Assembly: GCA_012861695.1 (NCBI GenBank)
Contig: JAAOOA010000152.1
Coordinates: 124,001 to 188,000, forward strand
Source of the DNA: Trematomus loennbergii
Taxonomy: Eukaryota > Chordata > Actinopteri > Perciformes > Nototheniidae
Direction: 5' to 3'
Length of the DNA: 64,000 nucleotides
In this document: piece after piece, positions 35,992-47,717 of the stretch
Numbering within the stretch: the first letter of the stretch is position 1
Layout of the letters: the number at the start of each line of letters is the position of its first letter
The notes under the pieces: generated by a model
What the model was told of the DNA's origin: nothing
The model's input: the letters and a program-made list of their open reading frames with translations, nothing else
Databases searched by the model: none
Made by a program: the position numbers and the translations under genes

Positions 35992-36321
35992 TGACTGTAT
36001 GGATAATCGGAGACAGCTATGTCCGGCGTGGAGCCCAGAGAGCTACAGAGACCATCGGCAGCAACCTTGGCCTCGACCTTCGCGTCTGCTGGTTCGGTTG
36101 GGGTGGACTGCGCTGGAGAGGTCTCCTCCCCTTCTTTTCCAACTCCCTGCGAGGAAGAGCAGCCCCGGATGTCCTCCTCATCCACTGTGGCGGCAATGAC
36201 TTGGGGATGTGCCCAGTGTTCAGTTGCTGAACAAGATGAAGGAGGACCTGCACCAGCTTCACCATCGGCACCCTGGCATGAAGATCATGCTCTCCCAGAT
36301 CAACCAGAGGTGCCTTTAGAG
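35992..36321 (+). pseudogene. SGNH-hydrolase domain exon, frameshifted
   Basis: The exon follows a cccatag acceptor. It reads TVWIIGDSYVRRGAQRATET, then LRWRGLLPFF and LLIHCGGNDLG. GDS is the SGNH block I nucleophile motif and GGND fits the block III Asn. Directly after GGNDLG the frame shifts by one; the next frame continues DVPSVQLLNKMKEDL to a TAG. The late block with the catalytic Asp/His is absent, so this is an inactive fragment. SGNH proteins are esterases or lipases, and related domains occur as cargo in several fish transposons. A leader exon lies upstream (donor near 35387). Confidence 0.8.
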
Positions 36322-37947
36322 TATGTATTCTAAGGCCCTTGCTAAGCCCAGACTGTCATGGCTAATGTTGAGTTAGATATTACATCTGTAGCCATAACAC
36401 TGTTAACATGGCTGCTCTTCCTCTTCCCCCAATGGACTCTGGAGCTCTCCAGGCCCATGCTGGGCATGGCTGTCTGTCAAACCTTTTATTTTTATTTGTT
36501 ATGATGTTTTTTGTTATTTTATTTGTTCAAATAATTCTGTATTTATGTAAATATTTAAAATAAATTACATTCATATTTTCACTTCTTTTGTCTAATGCTT
36601 ACTGAAAATGTTAGCCATCACATCCAAATCTGACTATCAAATGAAAGGATAAGCTAACCATACAATACAGAAAACATTACACATTAAGGCTCAAATCCTT
36701 TCCCAAGCCGTAGCAGTCTGAAAAGAGTCCCAAGTTTAAAAACACAAAATCTTGACAATGAATACTATAGAATGTAATTATGAAGTGCAATACCCACAAT
36801 CCCTACAGGGTCGTAACATCACAGAAAATAATACCTTTTAGAGAGTTTCTAAATTGTTCAGTATGCAGATAATTATTTGTTTTACAATAGAAACATTTTT
36901 CTCAATAAATGTTCCCACATGTTGTGAGCATCAACTTTAAATGTGTTGTCAACAAATAAAAAACATCTTAATTTCCTTTACGACAACATTTTGTTTATAA
37001 CACCACTACATTAACAATAAGCATAGGAAAATTATAAATGTCAACATTTAAGATTGTGCTTTTACTCTTTATTTAATCAGATCTATTTCACATTGAAAAT
37101 GTACGACTTAAGTACACTAGAAAATAAATTAAAGATGTGCAACAACTGTATCAGTAATTAAAATGATATAACTTATGTACAGGGTTGACAATGAATACTA
37201 TAGAATGTAATTATGAAGTTTTGGCTACTTGCCAAAAACGCAACCAGTAACTTAATGCGAGTATCAAGATATAAAGTAATGTAACCTGATAACTTTATTT
37301 TTCTTTTGGATTACCTCAATATCAAATGCAATGCAAATAAACACAGGAGAGAAGAAATATTAATATGATTTTTTGTACTTAATGTATAATATAATACCAT
37401 AAAGCTGATTCAGGCAGTAGGTGTATAGATTCACAATTAAAGTATTAGCCTACAGAACAGTACCGCTTCCAGAGAAGAGAGAACATCTGATCATTTTACA
37501 ACAAACACTATATGCTCTTTTTAGGTTTTGAATAAGATTGTAATCCTGAGTTTCCCTATTATTAAAAAAAGTAAAACTAATCCGATTACATATTTTCCCA
37601 TGTAACTAAGGATTACACTTTCCTTTTTTCTATACGAACTTGATTCGTGTTAGATGTAATCCATTACTACCTAAGCCAATAAAAGTCATAACTTTTGGAA
37701 AATTGTCTCAAGTTATAAGTTATGTCTTCAATCTCTTTCAAGAGAAATGTGATGGTTTGCAAAAAATTCGATTTCTATGTTTCTGACAAAATCTTAATTT
37801 GGCCTTTAATCAAAAGAACATTACTCATCACTGATGTGCAAGCTGTGCCATAACAATTATTTAGCATTGTATGATGTATAAAATGTATTTAATTAGTAAC
37901 AACAATTTACACCTACAAATTGAACCATATAAGTTATTTTTTTTACA

Positions 37948-38080
37948 AAGGATCTGTACCCATGAGTCAGTGCTGCAGTGATGACTCTCAAAGTGTTCAC
38001 TGCACAGACGAGAAGAAAATTTGGGGTCCATTTATTTCTCCGGATGTTCAGCACCCACTGGTCCAGCCTGTCTGGATCAC
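37948..38080 (-). pseudogene. THAP zinc-finger exon (second half), frameshifted
   Basis: On minus the exon follows tttcctttag and reads DPDRLDQWVLNIRRNKW, then after a one-base frame change SRLCSEHFESHHC. W and C-x2-H (CSEH) match the second half of a THAP domain, a DNA-binding zinc finger typical of P-type transposases. The first half, with the initial Cys pair, should be in an exon at higher coordinates, which I could not find. Confidence 0.72.
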
Positions 38081-38231
38081 CTAAAGGAAACCTTGATACA
38101 AAAATACATTTAAAGTTATATGCTAGGTGTGTAGGGCTACAGACTGCTTAACAAGCAAAACATAGAACTTAAATTAGTGATGCAATGCTGAAATGTAAAA
38201 ATGTAATAGTCAAAACACATAGGTGTTTTAA

Positions 38232-38606
<375 letters not shown>

Positions 38607-38680
38607 GGTCAACGTGGTATACCCTACCATTTTACCTGACTACCCACTGTCAATACGCGAACCTTGGTGGTATACGTGGA

Positions 38681-38866
38681 CTATGCCGAAGTCTGCTTAA
38701 AACTTTGAGTGTATCCATGTTTTGAGTGTCTAACTAACATAAATCCTCATTTCTGACAAAGTCCTTTTGTACCTATGCCGAAGTCCGCTGAAACCTTAAG
38801 AGTGTATCCATGTTTTGTTGTTGGATAATTAACTTAAATCCTCATTTTATGAAAAGTCCTTTTATA
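38681..38866. repeat. Two-copy tandem repeat of about 92 bp
   Basis: The unit beginning ctatgccgaagtc recurs at 38773. The copies share gagtgtatccatgtttt and aaatcctcattt with scattered differences. No coding. Confidence 0.8.
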
Positions 38867-39532
38867 CCACTAAACGTGTTTTTTTGAGTGTATCCCAGTG
38901 TATAGAACAGCGCCACTCAGGTGGTTTTTAGATTGCAGTTCCATACACAATTTGGTGATTGGCTGGTTTTATGGGCTCAGAACAGTCTCATAATACACAC
39001 ATGCACACAGAAGGATTCACACTTGTATTTCATGATCCGCAAAAGGATTCACACTTGTGTTTTTCAATGCACACAAATGTGTTCTGTTTCATATACATGT
39101 AAATAAAATCTAAATACAGAAAAAAGTTTTACATATGTATTTTTGATCCACACATATTTGTTTTCCGTTTAAAACCGCTGCACCTGCAAACACAACCCGC
39201 TCTCTGTGCATGGATCGCTGTGCATTCGTGTGTGGGTTTTTGAGACTCCCCTGACGGTCACCCGATTCGTACTTGCAATTTTCACTATCTATAGCCAATC
39301 AGATGTCTCCTCAAATCTAAGCCAATCACATAAGCACCCCCCCACGAGGGTATGATTTCTTGCGTTCATGACGTAGCACTTCATGTACGCCTTTTGTACT
39401 GTCCGTTGTCCATTCTTGTTCTTTTTCTGTGACTATCTTCCTCACCATGCTGAACACCTTCTCAGACTTTCATTTGCGTGCGCTACTAAAGAGACGCGCT
39501 ACCATGGAAACCAAACAATGGTGTACCTGTGA

Positions 39533-39816
39533 GGGCCCATGTCATGCTTTTCCAGTTATTACCCGTCCCCTTGTGTGTTATGAAGGTTTTTATGCATGTA
39601 AACGGTCTGCAGAGTCAAAAACCTTCAAAGTACACCCTCTAGGGAGTAAAACTCTAACACAGAAAAGACCTCCCCAAAACGCCTCGTTGGAGATTATCAT
39701 GTTCTTCCTGGGCATCGTGACGTCTGGATACCCAGTAGCCACGCCCAGAGCTATGACCAGGCTATGCCAGCCAAGCAGCCGAGATATGCTCAGTGTAGGA
39801 CACTGAAGGACGATGC
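39533..39816. mobile_element. TTAA/THAP-family element, truncated left part
   Basis: Closely matches the left end of the element at 22163 (gggcccatgtcatgctttt, then ctctaacacagaaaag). It stops within the THAP exon at gaaggacgatgc and abuts the 18S sequence. No TTAA remains on its left side. Confidence 0.75.
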
Positions 39817-39817
39817 G

Positions 39818-39907
39818 GCAGTTTCACTGTACCGGCCGGTGTGTACTTAGACTTGCATGGCTTAATCTTTGAGACAAGCATATGCTACTGGCAGGATCAA
39901 CCAGGTA
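39818..39907 (-). rRNA. 18S rRNA, first 90 nt (fragment)
   Basis: The minus strand from 39907 begins tacctggttgatcctgccag, the universal 5' end of eukaryotic 18S rRNA, and continues through catatgcttgtctcaaag to gtacagtgaaactgc. It matches the canonical sequence apart from one extra C in the cacaccggcc stretch. It is not functional, since the rest of 18S is absent. Confidence 0.95.
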
Positions 39908-40318
39908 GCCTGTGATGAAGTAGGGTCGACCCTATATCATGTGAAGCCAGCGAGCACCGGTCCCCGGGGGAACCGGGCCTGGAGCAAGGCCAATTGCTGA
40001 ATGCTGCAGCCGACGAAGGCCACTATGCAACAGTATAGGGTTCGAGAAACAACAGTTTTGCCGGGCGCACCGCGGCGGAGGTGGGGAGGTTTCAGCCGGA
40101 AACCTCCACCCCGCTGCGGGACCCGTGGTGAGGACCCCTGAGTCAGACGGTTCGTCTTGGTCACGCTTCATATCGGCCGGCCCGGGAGGGAAGAGACACG
40201 CGGGGTTGCCCCCACGCAGCACACCCTCCCGGCCATCAGAGTCGAACCCGCAGTTCGGAGGTACCGACCGCCAGAGCACCGGCACGAGGCCGGGCCGGCT
40301 CCATGGACCTGTCAGCTC
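39908..40318 (-). other. Probable 45S 5' external transcribed spacer
   Basis: GC-rich sequence directly upstream of the 18S start, on the same strand, with a strong hairpin near 40.08-40.12 kb (ggggaggtttc and its complement). By position it should be the 3' part of the 5' ETS; this is inference, as spacers diverge quickly. Confidence 0.7.
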
Positions 40319-40737
40319 CGGACAGCGCAAAATGCGTATATGAAGTGCTACTTCATGAACGCAATAAATCATACCCTCGTGGGGGCGGCTCATGTGATTG
40401 GCTTAGAATGGAGGAGACATCTGATTGGCTATAGATAGAAAAAATTACAAGTACGAATCGGGTGACTGTCAGGGGAGTCTAAAAAAAAACACACACGAAT
40501 GCACAGCGATCCGTGCACACAGAAATCGGGTTGTGTTTGCAGGTGCAGCGGTTTTAAATGGAAAACAAAAATGTGAGGATCAAAAATACTCATGTAAAAC
40601 TTTGTTCTGTATTTGGATTTTATTTACATATGAAACGGAACACATTTGTGTTGCATTGGAAAAAACACAAGTGTGGATCCGAAAATACAAGTGTGAATCC
40701 TTTTGCAGATCATGAAGTGTGAATCCTTCTGTCTGCA

Positions 40738-40849
40738 CTAGTGTGCCCTTGAGTAAGGCACGTAGCCCTCAGTTACTCCAGGGAGAATTACACTGTAATT
40801 GGTAATTGTAAGTCGCTTTGGATAAAAGCGTCAGCTAAATGAAATGTAA
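40738..40849 (+). mobile_element. SINE 3' fragment
   Basis: Contains the fish SINE tail taagtcgctttggataaaag and cagctaaatgaaatgtaat. It interrupts the right arm of the foldback element at a site that is continuous in the left arm. Confidence 0.75.
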
Positions 40850-40886
40850 TGTGTGTATTATGAGACTGTTCTGAGCCCATAGGTTT

Positions 40887-42199
40887 TCCTGCGTGGGCGG
40901 TCCTTACATAGGTCAACTGAAAGGTACTTCTGATTGCTGGTTTAGACATTGGGCGGTACCAAGAAGTCACGTCCAAGACGCATGCTTGCAGCTGCACAGT
41001 GCGTTCACTCTCTTCGCAATGACTCATGGAAAGACAGACGGACTATGGAGCTACAATTGCCTACTTAATTAAACACAAACAGGTAAGCTTGCATACTTGT
41101 AGATATGCTTATTTTACATGAGTAATTAACACACCGGACGCAATGCGAATATTTGCTCGAGTTTCACCGCTCGAGTTTCACCGCGGCTGTCAGCTGTATC
41201 AGGAGCTACAACTACAACAAAATTAACATATTTTACCGTGATTAAATTGTAATGCACGTTTCTAAATGATGCCGAAGTAACAACATACTGATACCAGTTA
41301 GTAAAAACCATGAATTAATGTTTGACAAGTCCTGCAGACAAGACGGCAGGTGAAACACCTTTTTAAAATGCGTGTTTCTGAATGAAGATCGGGTCGGGAT
41401 TAGTAGTTCGTATCACCAAAGCTAGCTGCACGTGCTTCAGAGTATGCTAGCATGTGTACATGTTTTTTATTGAACTAGTAGCACCAGAGCTAATACTCTG
41501 GAGCGTGTGCTTCAGAGTATGCTAGCATGCAGGGCCGTTCCTGGCCAACTTGTGGCCCCACGCAAAGTTATATGATGAGGCCCTCTGTATCGCGAGCGTC
41601 AACGGGGGAGGGGGTGCTAGTGTAAATGCTAGCTAAGAGTAATGCTAAATAAATAATGTCGGCAGCTGAAGTGTGTTTTGTTTTTTGACTGAAGATGAAT
41701 TAATGTAGAAAGCAGCTTGGTTTCGGAAAAAACAAGGCAAGATTAGACTCCTGTCTTTTTATTAATGTATGAATTTCAATCACCAGAGTTGAGGACGGAA
41801 GGTATGAACTGTAGTTAATGTGTAGCCTCCCGGTAGTTTATAAGGAGCCTCCGGTTTATTTAACCGGAGCCTCCCGGTAATCTTAGGTGATGTGAATGAA
41901 GAATGGACTGTCCCAGTAATTGATTGGAACGTTTTACTTAAATCAGGGCTGCCAAGTTTCAGTAAAAAGTAGGAGTGAGACTTTCGGGGGAAGATGCGTT
42001 TGAATTTTTTTTGGCCTTTTTTAACGTAGATTTAGAGGAATATCTCAATTTAAATTAACATTAAGACTGTTGTGATGTCTAGGTGGTGCCTAGAGTGATG
42101 ATAAATTGCGTGACACTTACACAATTAAAATAAATGCTTTATATATTTCTATTAGATGTGACTCTTTGGCGTTTCTGAAGTTCTGAAGCGTTTCAGAAC
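40887..42199. other. Non-coding stretch with repeat traces
   Basis: Holds a possible 5' leader exon ending cacaaacag-gtaagc at 41081; two copies of gtgcttcagagtatgctagc (41432 and 41508); and a hAT-like cagggccg start at 41531. None defines a gene. The leader could belong to the SET-domain gene downstream, but nothing proves it. Confidence 0.4.
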
Positions 42200-42398
42200 A
42201 GAGGGGCCGAGCTGACCAATCGGAGCACACTGGGCTCACAGGGAGGGGGGGGAGAGCGAATACTGCTGAATACACATACTTTACAGAGATGCTGTATGCG
42301 AAACCAATGTGAGTTTGGAAAATTGCACAGTATTTTTCTATTTTAGTATACCTCAACAATGGAATTATGATCGGAGAAATAGCCATGACATGTGACCT
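42200..42398. mobile_element. TTAA/THAP-family element, right end only
   Basis: Matches the last 200 bp of the element at 22163-24600 (gctgaccaatcggagcacac, then cctcaacaat) and ends catgtgacct followed by TTAA. Truncated on the left. Confidence 0.75.
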
Positions 42399-42962
42399 TT
42401 AAAGTATAAACATAAAATAAGTGACTTTAGTGTGCTATTTTGCTCACTTATTTGTTATTTGTGTTCCTTGTAGGTCGCGGCATCTTCACCTCTATACCAT
42501 TTCAAAAGGAGACTTTTTGATAGAATATAGAGGTGAACTCATAAGCAAACAAGAATGTGAGAGGAGACTGAAACTTTATCCTGTCAGGCTCAAGGTGTTC
42601 ATGTTCGATTTCCATTTGGATGGAAAACTGTGGTGGTGCGTATTATGTCAATGATAAGTCTGAGCAGAATGAATGAAGTTGGATTTATTTTCACAGCTTA
42701 GCTAGCTGTTTTCACGGAGTATTTTAATTGACTGTTTTGCAATGAAGTTGTACTTGTGTTTTCGTAGCGTCGATGCAGCAAAAGAGGATGAGTCTCTTGG
42801 AAGACTTGTGAATGACGATCACAGAAACCCGACTGCAAAGATGAAAAAACTATCTGTGCAAGGGAAGCCCCATCTTTGTTTGTTCGCTGACCGAGACATA
42901 AGTCCAGGAGAGGAGATCACCTATAATTATGGTGATTCAGACTGGCCGTGGAGATGCAAGGT

Positions 42963-43525
42963 GGTCAAGTGTTTTCTCCCCTCAGCAGAGCCGAAAAGGT
43001 ACTTTACATTTAAATACTACTTGATTTGATCTATTTACATACCAACATGTTTCTTTGGGCTATGTGTGTGTATGAAGTAGTCTGAATATCACATGGTTTA
43101 TAGAGACAATGGTATGTGAGGACATTGCCTTCAAACGCTTTTCAAAGTGTAAGTCAGTATCTTGAGTGTATGTGTATCAACCTCAGAACAACAGGTACAT
43201 GGTTTAGGAGGTCCTGGCTGTTTAAGGGGCCCTGTCGTCAGGTGGCGTTGATAGTGGCATTCATCTGAGTCTAACTCATACTTGCACTGCCTGCTTGTGA
43301 TCTGTATGTTAGTTTTACATGTATGTTAAGTTGTTCAGTAACATGTGATGAAAAGCGACCCACTAAGTAATGATTCATGTCATCTATGACAAGATTTAAT
43401 GTAAACTAAATGTAGTATATCCTGAATTCCTAAGTGAAAAGTAGGTTTAAGGATTATTATACTTTTCATAACCTAAGACCTGTAATCATTTGGGCTGTCG
43501 AGTGAATGCAGAACTGCATTGGATT
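42963..43525. repeat. Direct repeat within the SET gene, copy A
   Basis: 563 bp of intron sequence beginning at the exon 2 donor recurs nearly unchanged at 43883-44444, 920 bp downstream. The few differences include a C/T in gagccgaaaag and a one-base length change, so the duplication is fairly recent. Confidence 0.92.
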
Positions 43526-43882
43526 TCAGAAACACAACCATAAATGCTTTCATGTAATGTTTTTTTGTGTGCGTTTGCATCTTGCAGGGTCTTGATGAAG
43601 TGATGCCTCTCGAAACCTGTGGGGCCACACAGGCGACATCTCCAAATGAGAACATTGAAGAGGTATTTTTACATTTAACTGGCTTACAAAAGGATCCAGT
43701 AAGGTTTTAAACTAAGTTTTCCTTTCATTCTTTCTGTCATCAGTAGGACCATTCTTTTATTCAATTCCAAATATTCTCTGCTAGTACATTTTTGACTTTG
43801 TGTATTGATCCTTTTCTTTGTGTTTTATCTGCTACAGATGGTGAAGAACAGCGACTGCACTGAGAGCTACACGAAGACCACA

Positions 43883-44444
43883 GGTCAAGTGTTTTCTCCC
43901 CTCAGCAGAGCTGAAAAGGTACTTTACATTTAAATACTACTTGATTTGATCTATTTACATACCGACATGTTTCTTTGGGCTGTGTTTGTGTATGAAGTAG
44001 TCTGAATATCACATGGTTTATAGAGACAATGGTATGTGAGGACATTGCCTTCAAACGCTTTTCAAAGTGTAAGTCAGTATCTTGAGTGTATGTGTATCAA
44101 CCTCAGAACAACAGGTACATGGTTTAGGAGGTCCTGGCTGTTTAAGGGGCCCTGTCGTCAGGTGGCGTTGATAGTGGCATTCATCTGAGTCTAACTCATA
44201 CTTGTACTGCCTGCATGTGATCTGTATGTTAGTTTTACATGTATGTTAAGTTGTTCAGTAACATGTGATGAAAAGCGACCCATAAGTAATGATTCATGTC
44301 ATCTATGACAAGATTTAATGTAAACTAAATGTAGTATATCCTGAATTCCTAAGTGAAAAGTACGTTTAAGGATTATTATACTTTTCATAACCTAAGACCT
44401 GTAATCATTTGGGCTGTCGAGTGAATGCAGAACTGCATTGGATT
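43883..44444. repeat. Direct repeat within the SET gene, copy B
   Basis: Second copy of the 563-bp intron block, beginning exactly at the exon 4 donor. Because both copies start at a donor, exons 3 and 4 lie between homologous intron segments. Confidence 0.92.
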
Positions 44445-45861
44445 GGAACACAACCTAGATAGTTGTAGACTCTGGTATATTGTTTCGATTACTTACAAAT
44501 GTTTTATTTTTCTTCCTTATCTGTTATGGTTTAATGCTGAAGATCTTTTTGATCCCACTTTTGTATTTCATTGTGCAAACAAAACTGTTTCAATAGACCC
44601 GTACTATTTACAATAATATACAAAAAATGTGTTGCAGAGTGTTCACAAGTCTGGCATAAATCCTGCTTCAGAAACATTCAAGATGATAACCTCCATTATC
44701 TACCCACGGTGAGTATGAGCTTAAGGTTTTGTTGAACTTTTAGCTGTCTATAACTATACGTCAAACCAAATGTATTTTTTTTCTTTTCATTTTCAACAGC
44801 CTTCTGAAAACCGTTTCAGAGATGAACTGCAGTCAAACCAATCAGATTCAGAAAAGGATCAAATATCAGATGAGTGCATGTCTGATGAGGAATACATACC
44901 CAACTCACAAGGGGATGATGATGATTATGATTCAGATGCAAGTATCCCCTTAATGCCTAGTCAGTCAAAAGCTGGACAGATTCAATTTAAAACACTAACT
45001 GATGTCAGAACGGTGTCATCCACAGTGAGTGAGACTGCTCCTCCCTATGAAGGTAAGGCCAGTTTGGTTGTTGAACTCGGAAAGGCATTGAAATACGCTT
45101 ATAAATAAGATGCAAAACAATGTTAAGACCTAGCCGAGACAGTTTTGATCTTCAAAAATGTATTGATTACTTTCCTTTTTGGGAGTGGTCAATTATTACT
45201 AGAATGCATTTCCAGCCTAGGACTTTTTAAATGTCCAACCCATCATTCTACCCCTGCTGTCCAAAAAGATAGGAGGTATGAATATATGACCCTCAATTAA
45301 TTTATTAAAAGTGGCAAAAAAAGGGTAGCACTTCTGTTTGGAACTGTAACCTTTTTTCTGATATAAAAAATACAGCACATGACCTTTATAACGTTTTCTC
45401 AATAGTCACTTTACTTATTGGATTGCTGTCCTAAAGTAAAGGCTAGGAGGCAGGAAGAGGAAGAATGAGAAGACGATGGCATGTATGTGCTACTCGTATC
45501 CAATTTTCAGATAAAAAGCAGATGTTATTACAGTTATTTCCAACTAAAATCTGACTGCCTAGTACATTTCATATTTGATTCTACTGGTTTTTATTTTTAC
45601 TTGTATATCTTTCAGGAAAGGATCATGAAAATGCCAGAAGAACAGAAGAACAATCAAAAAAGTGTGGGCCAAGGATGAGGTTGCCGCAGTAATGCGGCAT
45701 TTAAGCTTCATATTGCCAAAGGAAATCTGTCAACCAAATCCGAGTGCCAGCACTGCAAGCTGGTTGAAGGCAAAGTGCTTGATGAACGAACAGTACAAAA
45801 TGTAAGAGACTTTGTTCGCAATCGCGGAATTTCTCGAAAGAGGCAGTCACAGTCACAGTGA

Positions 45862-46690
45862 AACCATCAGTTTTGTTTTGTATTATGTTGTGGTTATCCT
45901 GATGACTTAACGTTTTATACAGCACCTATGTTCAACAGAGGGGTTGACAGAGATTATGCGGTTAAGTGAAAGCAAAGCATATAGGTTATATTCCTGGCCA
46001 TTTTGTTTTGTAGCCATAAAACAAAAAAAGCTGTTTGTTTAAATTGTATACTATTCAGATATGTCCTGTGTTATAATGTTGTGGTAAGTTGGATACAAAT
46101 TGCGTTATTATGGGAAAGCTGTCTGTCGATCTGTCTGTGTAGCTGTTTTTCTGTCTGTAAGCTGTCGATCTGTATGTCTCTGTCTGTGTAGCTGTTTGTT
46201 TGTCTGTCTGTAAGCTGTCTTTCTGTCTGTCGATCTGTATGTCTCTCTGTGTAGCTGTTTGACTTTAATGTGTTTAAACAAATGTATTGGTTTGAGAAGA
46301 GTTAATACTACTTTATTTTACAATTAAAATGACTGCTCCCATAATGCTGTGTCCTGTCAGGTTGTGTATCTATGTAAATTTGGAGGGTGTGGGAGTGGCC
46401 TTGTCCCTTTAAAGACCCCATAGTGTTTTGTTGGTCCTTATAAGTCACACTTTTGTCAGAAGAAATATGTCTGTGTATACCACAATATAAGTAGGTGGTG
46501 TGTTTAACCATTCTAAAGGGTGTATCAGCTATCTAAAGTGAGCTGATTTTTTTTCTGATTTTTTAGAGTACTTTGACCCAACTCCCATAGCTGTAGGACC
46601 TCAGGTAAGGGTAGCTCATCTAAACCACCACCGGGCCGGTTTGGGGAAAAAGTGCGGCTATTGCATAAAAACCTGTGTGTGTGTGTGTGT
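45862..46690. other. Non-coding stretch
   Basis: Downstream of the SET relic. Contains the CTGT-rich array at 46.12 kb and no recognisable gene. Confidence 0.5.
46123..46260. repeat. CTGT-rich imperfect minisatellite
   Basis: Higher-order units combine tctgtctgt blocks with gtgtagctgttt and gatctgtatgtc; about three units. Confidence 0.85.
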
Positions 46691-46920
46691 CAGGGTTCCT
46701 GCAGGTTTCGCCAACTCAAATTTAAGACTTTTTAAGACCTTTTTAAGACCACTTTGAATAGAATTTAAGACCTATTTCACGGCAAGAAAGTATGAAGGAA
46801 AATTGCTATGAAAGAAGAAATACGTCCCATAATTACTTACAAAGTAAATGTATTCATGTTCAACATAAGAACAATGACTGAACATAACAGCATAACAGTA
46901 CAGAACTGTGTTAGCCAAAA
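46691..46920. mobile_element. hAT terminal fragment
   Basis: Starts cagggttcctgcaggtttcg followed by tttaagac repeats, a common fish hAT terminus. No right end was found. Confidence 0.55.
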
Positions 46921-46937
46921 AGTGTGTGTGTGTGTGT

Positions 46938-47399
46938 TAGGGCTGTGCAATTAATCGTATTTTAATCGCAATTACGATTTTGGCCTGCCACAATTACAAA
47001 AACAACATAATCGAAAAAAAACTATTATTTAGCTTTGCTAGGTTGTGACAGTGCACTACAACATATTTGATCTAATTAATTTTAGTCTAATTTATTCATA
47101 TTTATATATATTTAGTAGCTTGTGGAAGTGCACTCCAAAATATTTGTTGATCTTGTTTATTGGTATTTATTATTTTGATATTATTATTTAAATATATCAT
47201 TTATTTTGTATTGGTTTTTCAGTTGAATTATACGTTCAGGGTAATCAACAGTTAAAAAGATACTGTTCAAAATTATTGTTTTAAAGTTCAATAAATGGAT
47301 GTTTTCAAAGTCAATGAATAATCGTATTTAATAATCGTGATATCAATTATTGACCAAAATAATCGTGATTATGATTTTTGCCATAATCGAGCAGCCCTG
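46938..47399. mobile_element. hAT-like MITE, 460 bp
   Basis: Left end tagggctgtgcaattaatcg, right end reversed cagggctgctcgattatgg. It lies within a TG microsatellite, so the duplication (gtgtgtgt versus gttgtgtg) cannot be told from the repeat. Confidence 0.7.
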
Positions 47400-47400
47400 G

Positions 47401-47433
<33 letters not shown>

Positions 47434-47480
47434 TGTGAGAGAGAGTAACAAGAGCTATATTCAGAGCTCTGCTCCCTTGG

Positions 47481-47717
47481 CTACAATCGTTCATCGTTGC
47501 TGTTGTATGATTGGTGTTTAACTACGGTATTTAGCGTCGACAGCACCTCCGCTTTTAGGGTTGATGTCGAAGACACAAACGTCACCCGGAGGTCCCCCGG
47601 TGTTGTTGCGGGAGCTGCTGCACTAGCTAACGCTGCACTAGCTAACGCTACATTAGCAACATTTATTTTGCAAAAGGTGCAGCGGGCTTCAAACACGTTC
47701 CCCTCCACTGGTTTCAA
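47481..47717 (-). pseudogene. Transposase N-terminal fragment with BED-like zinc finger
   Basis: On minus the open frame reads EGNVFEARCTFCKINVAN, then DLRVTF and TVVKHQSYNSND. Aromatic residues and C-x2-C (CTFC) fit the first half of a BED-type finger as found in hAT-related proteins. The sequence between finger and tail has an ALASAALASAA duplication and lacks the expected H/C pair. Its upstream end is cut exactly at 47717 by the SGNH/THAP element. Confidence 0.6.

Larger units (their letters stand above)
33924..38228. mobile_element. SGNH/THAP-bearing DNA element, copy 1
   Basis: The left end reads ctatagactgtatatata, a one-base variant of the terminus seen intact at 47718. Shared blocks with the second copy include the terminal region, a 5' leader ending in a gtaag donor, an SGNH-hydrolase exon on + and a THAP exon on -. 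The right terminus is missing, as other repeats begin at 38228. Two Harbinger-type MITEs interrupt the left end. I cannot assign the superfamily with certainty; a THAP domain points to a P- or Kolobok-like transposase. Confidence 0.7.
38970..40881. mobile_element. Foldback element enclosing rDNA
   Basis: The left arm (38970-39405) is inverted in the right arm (40319-40881), starting tatgggctcagaacagtct. The right arm is longer because a SINE fragment sits in it (40738-40849). GGTTT lies outside both ends (38965-38969 and 40882-40886) and may be a 5-bp duplication. The loop holds a truncated TTAA element and a piece of ribosomal DNA. No transposase is present. Confidence 0.85.
42474..45861 (+). 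pseudogene. KMT5A-like SET-domain gene relic with C-terminal SANT-like tail
   Basis: Exons with consensus splice sites: 42474-42635, 42768-42960, 43588-43662, 43838-43883, 44638-44708, 44800-45052 and 45616-45861. Exons 1-2 encode a SET domain (GRGIFTSIPF, KGDFLIEYRGELISKQECE, then CVDAAKEDESLGRLVNDD and GEEITYNYGDSDWPW), closest to the H4K20 methyltransferase KMT5A. The tyrosine of YNYGD is kept, but the usual NHS after GRLV is NDD, so activity is doubtful. Exon 5 has WHKSCFRNIQDD; exon 6 is acidic; exon 7 ends RTVQNVRDFVRNRG, a tail I recognise from a multicopy fish family. Exon 1 has a one-base deletion before KGDF, and exon 7 one before KLHIAKGN. The N-terminus and a long middle region are missing. 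Confidence 0.78.

Noticed and set aside
39932..40438. Frames of up to 153 codons on both strands
   Set aside because: They lie in the GC-rich rDNA spacer and foldback arm, where stop codons are rare by composition; not protein-coding.
42421..42473. Start codon upstream of the SET exon
   Set aside because: The frame from 42421 runs through intron and the acceptor at 42471-42473; the real exon begins at 42474 and an upstream exon is missing.
46123..46260. CRISPR-like array
   Set aside because: Imperfect CTGT units without unique spacers, in a vertebrate genome; a simple minisatellite.
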